From contig CAZEFW010000112.1 in the NCBI GenBank assembly GCA_964511535.1, positions 1 to 30,902 of the forward strand: DNA of 30,902 nucleotides, in the 5' to 3' direction. How positions within the stretch are numbered: position 1 is the first letter of the stretch; the number at the start of each line of letters is the position of its first letter. The stretch comes from CAZCFB01 sp964511535 (GTDB lineage: Bacteria; Myxococcota_A; Polyangia; GCA-2747355; CAZCFB01). The translations under genes and the position numbers were made by a program. Shown piece by piece: positions 24,771-30,902 of the stretch. The notes under the pieces were generated by a model, which worked only from the letters and a program-made list of their open reading frames with translations, did no database searches and had not been told where the DNA came from.

Positions 24771-27695
24771 CTACTGCTCGGGCGTGACCGGCGTCTCCTG
24801 CTTCGGCTCCACCTTGGGCTCACCCGTGGGCTCCGCCTTGGGCTTGAGCTTCGGCTCCAGCTCGGCGGCCAGACGATCCAGCGCTTCCTTGAGCGCCGTC
24901 TGGGACTCGCCGTAGCCGGCCCAGTTGCCGTTGGCGAGCTTGGCCTTGCCCTCGCGGTAGTGGGTCAACGCCTTGTGCAACAGCGCCCTGGCGCTGCCCG
25001 CCGGCGCAGGCGCCGCGGGCTCCATCCCGGCCGAAGCGGAGGTGCCGTCGGCCTTCAGCTTGAGCGCGTCCTTGGCCCCCTTGACGTTGAACACCTCGTA
25101 CAGGGCGGACCGCAGGTCCTCCTTCATGGTCAGGTTCTTGCCGAACGCCACGATGACCTGCTTCAACTCCGGCAGGTGGGTCTGCACCGCCTGCAGGTAG
25201 ATCGGCTCCACGTACAGGATCGAATCCTTGATCGGGATGACCAGCAGGTCCCCTCGCAGCACCGACGAGCCCTGCTGGTTGCGCAGGGTGATCCACTGGG
25301 AGATGTCCTCGTCCTGGTCGATGCGCGCCTCGATCTGCATCGGGCCGAAGATCAGCTTCTTCTTGGGGAAGGTATAGACCAGCAGCTTGCCGTAGTTGTC
25401 CCCGTCGCAGCGCGCGGTCAACCACGCCACCATGTTGTCCTTGTTGGTGGGGGTGAAGGGGATCATCAGCAGGAACTCCTCCTTCTTCACCTCGGGCAGC
25501 CGCATGATCATGTAGTACGGCGCCATGCGGTTGCCGTGGGTCACCTCCCTGGCGGTGATGCCAGGCGCGCTGGCCTCGTCCGCCTGTCGGTCGCTGGTCT
25601 TCTCGGCCAGCTCGCGGCTCACGGCCCACTTGTCCTCCTGGTTGTACCAGATGCGCGGATCGGTCATGTGGAACGACTCGTACATCACCGCCTGGATCGA
25701 GAACAGGTCCTTCGGGTAGCGCACGTGCGCCGCCAGGTCCTTGGGCATCTCGCCCCGCTTCTTGAACAGCGCCGGGAACATCTTGGCGTAGGTGCGGATC
25801 ATCGGGTCCTGCTCGTCGAAGATGTACAGCTGCATCTTGCCGTCGAAGGCGTCGATGGCCACCTTCACCGAGTTGCGGATGTAGTTGATGCGCCGCCGCG
25901 AACCGAGGCCGGTGGGCTGGCTGTACGGGTAGCGGTAGGAGATGGTGTAGGCGTCCTGGAGCCACTTGAGCCGCCCCTCGCTCACCACCATGTACGGCTC
26001 CTGGTCCAGCATCAGGAACGGCGCCACCGCCAGCACGCGCTGCTGGATCTGGCGGTTGAACAGGATGCGGCTCTCGTCCTTGAGGTAGGTGGTGAACAGC
26101 AGGTTGACGTCCTGCATGCGGATGGCGAACAGCACCCTGCGGAAGAAGGAGCCGATGCCCACGCCGCCCTCACCGCTGTAGGTGGTGTACTTGTTCTCGG
26201 AGCCCTGGGGGTAGTCGAACTCCTGGGTGTTGGTCTTGACCAGAACCCACGAGTCGGTGGCCTGGCCGTAGTAGATCTCGGGCCGGACGATCTTCAGGTG
26301 CGAGTAGCGCGACTGGGGCGGGATGTCCTTGATCCACAGGTCGGGCAGCCCCTCCCCCACAACCTGGTTCACCGGCGAGAGGCACACGCCGTAGCCGTGG
26401 GTGTACTGCAGGTGCTGGTTGACCCAGGTCTGGGACTGGGCAGGCAGCTGGCTCGGCACCAGCTCGCGGGCCGAGAGCATCACCTGCCACATGCGGTCGT
26501 CCGCCATGTAGCGGTCCACGGAGATGGCCGGGAAGTCGTAGTACAGCCGGATGACCTGCACCTGCTTGTAAGTCGCCTTGAGCGGGCGGTGGTCCCAGAT
26601 CTTGATGTTGTCTATGGTGTCCCGCGCCTCTTTGATGTCGTCGGCGGTGAGGTTGTCGTTGGCCTCGAACTCCTTGGACTGGATCCGGTCCAGGCCGTAG
26701 GCCGCGCGGGTGCCGGCGATGGCGTGGGCCAGGTACGGCTTCTCACGGTCGAGCTCGTTGGGGTTGACCACGAACTGCTGCACGGCGGTGGGCACCACGA
26801 AGGTGCTGAGGAAGTAGAGCACCACGACGACGCCGATGCCGATGCCCGGCATGAGGGTGCCCTTCTTGCCCTGGGGCTTGACCTTGATCAGGGCCAGCAG
26901 GTACAGCGCGCACGCCGCGGTGGCCACGATCATCACCCGGTAGCCCACCAGGTTGACGTACACGTCGGTGTAGGTGGCGCCGTAGGCCACGCCGCGCTTG
27001 GAGAAGAGGGTCTCGAACATCTCGATGCGCCAGCCCCAGGCCAGCACCAGCAGCGCGCAGGCCAGGCCGAACAGCAGGTGGCCGCGCACCTTGTCGGAGG
27101 CCTCCACGAAGTAGCCCTCGATCTGCAGCGCGCCGCGCAGGAAGTAGACGCCGGCGGACAGCGCCAGGCAGAGGCCGGCCAGGTAGACCAGCCACTCCTG
27201 GGTGAACTGCAGGGTCGGCAGCTCGAACAGGTAGAAGCCGATGTCCTTGCCCAGGATCGGCTCGGTCTGGCCGAAGGGGGTTCGGTTGAGGAAGCGCAGC
27301 ACCTCCTCCCAGTGGCGCGAGGCCCAGTACCCCATCCCGGCAGACACCACCATGGCGGCGGCCACCACCACGGGCGTGGTGACCCGGGCCACGATCTCGC
27401 GGATGTCCACCTCGCCGCCGTCAGCGGTGGGGATGGTCCAGTCCTTTCGTGGCTGCGAGTTGCGCTTGATCAGGATGATGTGAACCCCGAGCGCAAGGAA
27501 GCAGACCAGGCCGAACGCCACGCCGGTGCCCACCTGCGCCAGCAGCACGGTGAGGTACACCTCGCTGAAGGCCAGATGGTCGAACCAGAGGTACTCGGTA
27601 TAGAAAGTGGCCATGCCACCGACGATGGCGGCGAGCACGGACAGCACAGTAGCCAGAATGATCAGGCGCGTTCGATTCTTCTTGGATAGCTCCAT
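24771..27695 (-). CDS. UPF0182 family integral membrane protein
   Basis: 974 residues. It has seven predicted membrane segments in the N-terminal third (about 11-33, 46-75, 107-128, 163-185, 205-222, 252-272, 283-302). A large extracytoplasmic domain follows (about 305-880) with family-like sequence such as VNQHLQYTHGYGVCLSPVN and ERYPYSQP-like tracts. The C-terminus is an Ala/Pro/Glu-rich tail with a helical TPR-like stretch. UPF0182 (COG1615) is widespread in Actinobacteria, Cyanobacteria and some Deltaproteobacteria and has no established function. GAGGTGAGAG precedes the ATG. It lies next to the two-component pair and upstream of the TonB-like and GH31 genes. A perfect 11-bp hairpin and an inverted heptamer module lie just upstream, and could control it. 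Confidence 0.95.
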   Translation of the reverse strand: MELSKKNRTRLIILATVLSVLAAIVGGMATFYTEYLWFDHLAFSEVYLTVLLAQVGTGVAFGLVCFLALGVHIILIKRNSQPRKDWTIPTADGGEVDIREIVARVTTPVVVAAAMVVSAGMGYWASRHWEEVLRFLNRTPFGQTEPILGKDIGFYLFELPTLQFTQEWLVYLAGLCLALSAGVYFLRGALQIEGYFVEASDKVRGHLLFGLACALLVLAWGWRIEMFETLFSKRGVAYGATYTDVYVNLVGYRVMIVATAACALYLLALIKVKPQGKKGTLMPGIGIGVVVVLYFLSTFVVPTAVQQFVVNPNELDREKPYLAHAIAGTRAAYGLDRIQSKEFEANDNLTADDIKEARDTIDNIKIWDHRPLKATYKQVQVIRLYYDFPAISVDRYMADDRMWQVMLSARELVPSQLPAQSQTWVNQHLQYTHGYGVCLSPVNQVVGEGLPDLWIKDIPPQSRYSHLKIVRPEIYYGQATDSWVLVKTNTQEFDYPQGSENKYTTYSGEGGVGIGSFFRRVLFAIRMQDVNLLFTTYLKDESRILFNRQIQQRVLAVAPFLMLDQEPYMVVSEGRLKWLQDAYTISYRYPYSQPTGLGSRRRINYIRNSVKVAIDAFDGKMQLYIFDEQDPMIRTYAKMFPALFKKRGEMPKDLAAHVRYPKDLFSIQAVMYESFHMTDPRIWYNQEDKWAVSRELAEKTSDRQADEASAPGITAREVTHGNRMAPYYMIMRLPEVKKEEFLLMIPFTPTNKDNMVAWLTARCDGDNYGKLLVYTFPKKKLIFGPMQIEARIDQDEDISQWITLRNQQGSSVLRGDLLVIPIKDSILYVEPIYLQAVQTHLPELKQVIVAFGKNLTMKEDLRSALYEVFNVKGAKDALKLKADGTSASAGMEPAAPAPAGSARALLHKALTHYREGKAKLANGNWAGYGESQTALKEALDRLAAELEPKLKPKAEPTGEPKVEPKQETPVTPEQ

Positions 27696-27739
27696 CTCTC
27701 ACCTCGCGAGCGCGGGATAAGAGCATGTATAGGGTAGGG

Positions 27740-27764
27740 ATGCAAGGGGCCATGCCCCTTGCAT
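27740..27764. promoter_or_regulatory. 11-bp-arm palindrome upstream of the UPF0182 gene
   Basis: ATGCAAGGGGC (27740-27750), CAT, GCCCCTTGCAT (27754-27764), a perfect inverted repeat 45 bases upstream of the UPF0182 start. On the minus strand a TATACA (about 27725-27730) lies just downstream of it, so the dyad may overlap a -35 region as an operator. It lacks a T-run and is not a typical terminator. Confidence 0.5.
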
Positions 27765-27768
27765 TTGG

Positions 27769-27847
27769 CTTGGGGCTTGAGGCTTGAGGCTTGGGGCTCA
27801 ATGGCCCCGGACAATCTGCCCTCAAGCCTCAAGTCTCAAGTCTCACG
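27769..27847. repeat. Inverted pair of CTTGAGG/CCTCAAG heptamer arrays
   Basis: The left arm (27769-27796) has CTTGGGG, CTTGAGG types in phase. The right arm (27820-27847) has CCTCAAG, TCTCAAG and TCTCACG types. The arms are reverse complements enclosing a unique core of about 23 bases. After the right arm a GGCGCGCGCAGCGCG spacer runs into the response-regulator stop codon at 27868-27870, echoing the spacer next to the stop codon at 149. Confidence 0.9.
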
Positions 27848-27867
27848 TCTGGCGCGCGCAGCGCGTC

Positions 27868-28572
27868 TCAGGGCACCAGCTTGTACCCGGTCCCGTACAC
27901 CGTGAGGATATGCTTCGGGTTCTTGTGGTCCCGCTCCAGCTTGCGGCGCAGCTTGACGATGAAGTTGTCCACGGTGCGGGTGGTGGGCGAGGCGTCGGCG
28001 CCCCAGATTCGCTCCAGCAGCTCCTCCCGGGACACCGGCTCCCCCTGGTGTTCGTGCAGCAGCTTGAGGATCTCGGTCTCGTAGAAGGTCAGGGAGTGGA
28101 CCTGGCGCCCGCGGCTCAGCGTGTGCTTCTTCAGATCCACCACCGCGGCGCCGATCTTGAGCCGGGTCTGGGCCTGGTGGCCCTCACCGTCACCCTCGGC
28201 GCGGCGCAGCAAGGCCCGGATCCGCGCCAGCAGCTCGCCGATGGAGAACGGCTTGGTCACGTAGTCGTCAGCCCCCGACTCCAGGCCGCGGATCTTGTCT
28301 GACTCCTGCCCCCGGGCGGTGAGCATGATGATCGGGACCCTCGGATCCTTGCGCCGGATCTCCTCGCACACCTGGTAGCCGTTCATGTCGGGCAGCATCA
28401 GGTCGAGCAGGATGAGGTGCGGGTGGCGGCTGCGGAACAGCTCCACACCCTCGCCCCCCCTGGGAGCCGACACGACGCGGAAACCTTCGAACGTGAGGGT
28501 GTCGCTCAACCCCCGGACCATGTCCGGTTCGTCCTCGATGATCAGCACGAGCCTCTCGTCTGGCCTGGTCAT
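27868..28572 (-). CDS. OmpR/PhoB-family response regulator
   Basis: 234 residues. The receiver domain (about 8-122) has the acidic pocket E13/D14, the phosphoacceptor D57 in ILLDLMLP, T85 in IIMLTARG and K107 in TKPFS. The C-terminal winged helix-turn-helix (about 140-233) with HEHQGEPVSREELLERIWG and RTVDNFIVKLRRKLE places it in the OmpR/PhoB subfamily. It is thus a phosphorylation-controlled transcription factor. Its ATG overlaps the histidine-kinase stop by four bases (ATGA), so the pair is translationally coupled. It is followed by UPF0182, TonB-like and GH31 genes, which are candidate targets by position only. Confidence 0.96.
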   Translation of the reverse strand: MTRPDERLVLIIEDEPDMVRGLSDTLTFEGFRVVSAPRGGEGVELFRSRHPHLILLDLMLPDMNGYQVCEEIRRKDPRVPIIMLTARGQESDKIRGLESGADDYVTKPFSIGELLARIRALLRRAEGDGEGHQAQTRLKIGAAVVDLKKHTLSRGRQVHSLTFYETEILKLLHEHQGEPVSREELLERIWGADASPTTRTVDNFIVKLRRKLERDHKNPKHILTVYGTGYKLVP

Positions 28573-30188
28573 ACCCTCGCACCTCGCCGGGGCATTATAA
28601 CCGTGAAGACCGTCCCCTCGCCCTCCTCGCTCTGCACCTCCACCTTGCCTCCGTGGGCCTCGGCGATGTGCTTGACCAGGCTCAGGCCGATTCCTGAGCC
28701 GCGGGTCCCGGCGACGCGGGATCCGGCTCCGCGGTAGAAGCGGTCGAACAGCCGCCCCAGCTCCTCGGCCGGGACGCCCGCTCCCCTGTCCGCCACCGAC
28801 AGCGACACCTCGTCCTGCCCCCTCGCCTCCACGTCGACCTGGATCTGCCCGCCCTGGTCCCCGGACACACCGTATTTCAGCGCGTTCTCCAGCAGGTTCA
28901 GCAGCAACAGGGTCATGGCGTTCTCGTCCAGCATCATCGGCGGCAGCTCCCGGTCCACCTCCATTTCCAGGGACACGCCGGCCTGCTCGGCCCGGTAGCG
29001 CACGAGGTCCACCGCGCGCTCCACCGCGGTGCCGAGATCCCCTTCCGCGAAGTCGTACGCTGCCTTGCCCCGCTCGATGCGCGCGAAGTCCAGGACATTG
29101 TCGATGAGGCGGCTCAGGCGATCGCTCTCGCGGGTGATGATCTCGGCGTACTCCCGGGCCGCGTCGGCGTCGGAGGTGCGCCCGGTGGCCAGCAGCTCGC
29201 CGAACATCCGGATCAGCGACAGCGGGGTCTTGAGCTCGTGGGTCACGTTGGAGATGAACACGCTCTTGAGCTCGTTGGCGCGCCTCTCCTGGCGCACTGC
29301 GATGAGCAGGGTGAGCATGCCCACCAGGATCAGGGCGGTGGCGATGCCCACCAGGACGATGTTGGTGGTGCGGCGGGTTCGCGCCTCCTTGCGCAGGGTC
29401 TCCACCGCGCGGGGCGCGAGCTGCAGTCGCCAGCGGTAGAGGGTGGTGGGGAAGCGGTCCTCGAACACGAACTGGCCCGTGTCAGGCGCGGCGGCGCCGT
29501 AGATCACCTTCCCATCCTGGTCGAACACGGCGATGTGCTTGCTCTCCTCGAGCCCCTGGAACTCCTCCTTGAAGATCTCCTTCCGGATGTAGGGCAGGTT
29601 CATCAGGAGCACGATGAAGTAGTCGCCTCCCTCGGCGCGGCGGCGGGTAAACGAGATGAGGTACAGGGTGTCGCCGAACGCCTTGTGCAGGTGCCGGTGA
29701 GCGTTCCGGGGCAGGGACGGCAGCTTCATGGCAGGCACGATGAGCCCCATGAAGATGGAGCGGAACGCCTCCTCACCGCCCTTTTCGCGGCGGGCCCGGC
29801 TCACGAGGTGGAGGATTCCGAACTGGTCGTCCAGCACCACCACCGTGTGCAGCAACGGGTTGGCCCAGACGATGCGGCGCCAGAGCTGCTCGAACTCGTC
29901 GGCGTCGTCCAGCTTGACCATCCGGAACAGGGTCCGGTCGCTGTCGATGACCACGCGCTCGATGCGCTCGATCAGCTTCTGCCCCTGCACCTGGTTGCTG
30001 CGTTGCAGGGTCTGCTCGCTCTTGGCGGCGGTGCGACTGGCAGCCTGATAGCTGAAGTATCCGAGCACCAGAGAGGCCACCATGATGGCTGCGATGGCGA
30101 GGGCCAGGGGTAGAAACCAGCGCGTTGTGACGCGGAGCATGAGGGCCCATTCTATCCCATCCCACCAGCGTCGCAGCGGCTCGAACAC
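28569..30188 (-). CDS. Membrane sensor histidine kinase
   Basis: 539 residues from GTG 30188, preceded by AGGA about 10 bases upstream; an alternative ATG is at 30140. Two membrane segments (about 23-46 and 276-298) flank a periplasmic sensor domain of roughly 230 residues with no family I can name. Then HisKA with FISNVTHELKTPLS (phosphoacceptor H317), the N box with N431/N435, G1 box DRGAGVP (D467), F box FDRFYRG and G2 box GSGIGLSL. All catalytic motifs are intact. The kinase overlaps its response regulator by four bases. The size of the extracytoplasmic domain suggests an envelope or periplasmic ligand. It is divergent from the gene at 30300. Confidence 0.95.
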   Translation of the reverse strand: MFEPLRRWWDGIEWALMLRVTTRWFLPLALAIAAIMVASLVLGYFSYQAASRTAAKSEQTLQRSNQVQGQKLIERIERVVIDSDRTLFRMVKLDDADEFEQLWRRIVWANPLLHTVVVLDDQFGILHLVSRARREKGGEEAFRSIFMGLIVPAMKLPSLPRNAHRHLHKAFGDTLYLISFTRRRAEGGDYFIVLLMNLPYIRKEIFKEEFQGLEESKHIAVFDQDGKVIYGAAAPDTGQFVFEDRFPTTLYRWRLQLAPRAVETLRKEARTRRTTNIVLVGIATALILVGMLTLLIAVRQERRANELKSVFISNVTHELKTPLSLIRMFGELLATGRTSDADAAREYAEIITRESDRLSRLIDNVLDFARIERGKAAYDFAEGDLGTAVERAVDLVRYRAEQAGVSLEMEVDRELPPMMLDENAMTLLLLNLLENALKYGVSGDQGGQIQVDVEARGQDEVSLSVADRGAGVPAEELGRLFDRFYRGAGSRVAGTRGSGIGLSLVKHIAEAHGGKVEVQSEEGEGTVFTVIMPRRGARV

Positions 30189-30299
30189 CTAATTTCATCC
30201 TGTTATTCGGGCGTTGCCGGGATTTATTGGCTCTTGTCAGCCGTTACAAGGTGTGATAGTGGACCGGACAGTAATCCCAGCAAAATGGCGTGTAAGCCC

Positions 30300-30902
30300 A
30301 TGATGGAACGCATCTTTGATGATGATCCCCACGCAGTAGGGACAGAGGTCACGGCCTACTGCTCCAAGTGTAAGGGCGACACGCAGCACACCATCACCGC
30401 CCGTTTCGAAAACGAGATCCGCACTGTTCACTGTGAATCTTGTGGCAGCAAGCATGCTTACCGCCCGCCTCGCGGGGCGCTCGAGGATGACATCCCCGAG
30501 CCCATGGCGGTGCGGCGGCGCAAGAACCTGAAGAAGGTCCCCTGGGTCGAGTACATGGAGGATGTCCCGGAAGAGGACTGCCTGCGCTACTCCCCTGCCG
30601 AGACCTACGCCGAGGGAGACCTGCTGACCCATCCGACCTTTGGCATGGGGTACGTGAGCGAAATCCTTAGCCGGACCAAGCTCGAGGTCACCTTCAAGGA
30701 CGCTCCCCGGATCCTGATTTTCGGCAGGGAAGACCTCAAGATCAAAAGGGAAAAGAAGGGCCCTGGCAAGCCTTCGGCTCGCAAGGCAGCGTCCGCCAGG
30801 AGCAAGAAGGCCGCACCAAAGAACAAGGCGCCGGCCAAGAAGAAGGCCGCATCAAAGAAGAAGGCCGCTCCAAAGAAGAAGGCCGCTCCAAAGAAGAAGG
30901 CG
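30300..30902 (+). CDS. Zinc-ribbon protein with Lys/Ala/Pro repeat tail (partial)
   Basis: 201 residues seen; the reading frame is open to the right edge, so the C-terminus is missing. Starts at 30285, 30300 and 30303 are all ATG and none has a convincing Shine-Dalgarno sequence. A zinc ribbon is formed by C21-x2-C24 and C45-x2-C48 (YCSKCKGDTQHT and HCESCGSKH). A second segment, GDLLTHPTFGMGYVSEILSRTKLEVTF (about 106-132), looks like a small beta-barrel module similar to CarD/Tudor-type folds. From about residue 150 it is Lys/Ala/Pro-rich, with 18-base tandem units at 30846-30899 encoding AAPKKK-type hexapeptides, a histone H1-like tail that would bind nucleic acid. I recognise the type from deltaproteobacterial genomes but not a named family. 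Confidence 0.75.
   Translation, partial: MMERIFDDDPHAVGTEVTAYCSKCKGDTQHTITARFENEIRTVHCESCGSKHAYRPPRGALEDDIPEPMAVRRRKNLKKVPWVEYMEDVPEEDCLRYSPAETYAEGDLLTHPTFGMGYVSEILSRTKLEVTFKDAPRILIFGREDLKIKREKKGPGKPSARKAASARSKKAAPKNKAPAKKKAASKKKAAPKKKAAPKKKA
30846..30902 (+). repeat. 18-bp tandem units coding AAPKKK
   Basis: Three near-identical 18-base units, 30846-30863, 30864-30881 and 30882-30899, plus the start of a fourth, encode Ala-Ala-(Ser/Pro)-Lys-Lys-Lys. The run continues beyond the window. Confidence 0.85.

Noticed and set aside
24960..27689. 909-codon open frame opposite the UPF0182 gene
   Set aside because: Composition-driven antisense frame (His/Val/Leu/Gly-rich, no domain); UPF0182 on the other strand is unambiguous.
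30234..30260. TTGTCA/GATAGT as promoter of the gene at 30300
   Set aside because: Spacer is only 15 bases and both boxes are partial matches.

Overview
The window looks like chromosomal DNA of a high-GC Gram-negative bacterium, most likely a deltaproteobacterial or Myxococcota-type lineage. Reasons: a double-membrane cell is implied by LapA/LapB, a TolC-type outer-membrane protein, a TonB-like protein and several lipoproteins. There are Cys-rich lipoproteins with Asp/Gly-rich linkers after the lipobox, and PilZ, PEGA and GspE-type proteins together with a FadF-like membrane Fe-S protein. Taxonomy is inferred from gene content only. No transposase, phage, CRISPR, tRNA or rRNA gene was seen.

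Layout. (1) 149-2567, minus: two tandem paralogous Cys-rich lipoproteins, then a 450-base gap with a perfect dyad. (2) 3020-3595, plus: a small secreted protein, convergent with (3) a minus-strand block 3669-9213 transcribed as rpsA, HIT hydrolase, lapA, lapB and an AI-2E-family membrane protein. It is headed by a recognisable sigma70 promoter. (4) 9418-12492, plus: a 57-residue Trm112-like zinc protein with its own terminator, a PilZ protein and a large membrane Fe-S oxidoreductase resembling the ETF:menaquinone reductase FadF. (5) 12670-18866, minus: a PEGA-domain membrane protein coupled to a membrane-anchored GspE/PilB-type ATPase, a GMC alcohol oxidase with a FadR-like operator, a protein with a FYVE-like zinc cross-brace, and an Smr protein. 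(6) 18939-19415, plus: an unknown protein. (7) 19502-30188, minus: TolC-type protein, lipoprotein GH31 glycosidase, TonB-like protein, UPF0182 membrane protein, and a PhoB/PhoR-like two-component pair. (8) 30300 to the right edge, plus: a zinc-ribbon protein with a Lys/Ala/Pro repeat tail, cut off by the window.

How the genes work together. rpsA-HIT-lapAB is a housekeeping translation and envelope-quality block. LapB controls LpxC turnover, and so lipopolysaccharide supply, in enterobacteria. The FadF-like protein and the fatty-alcohol-type GMC oxidase both fit oxidation of lipids or alcohols. The TonB-like, GH31 and TolC genes plus UPF0182 form an envelope block that may be co-expressed.

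The most unusual signal is not a gene. At least eight intergenic sites and one coding site carry short arrays that keep an exact 7-base period while the heptamer itself differs between sites: A/T-rich GAACAAA/TTCTTTG, CCTCAAG/CCCCAAG, CAGTTAA/CAGTCAA and CTTTTTG. Most arrays begin at or inside a stop codon. Four sites are arrays facing each other in inverted orientation around a unique core of about 20-50 bases. In several genes the array supplies the last codons and the stop. This looks like a genome-wide, period-constrained 3'-end element whose maker and function cannot be read from this window.
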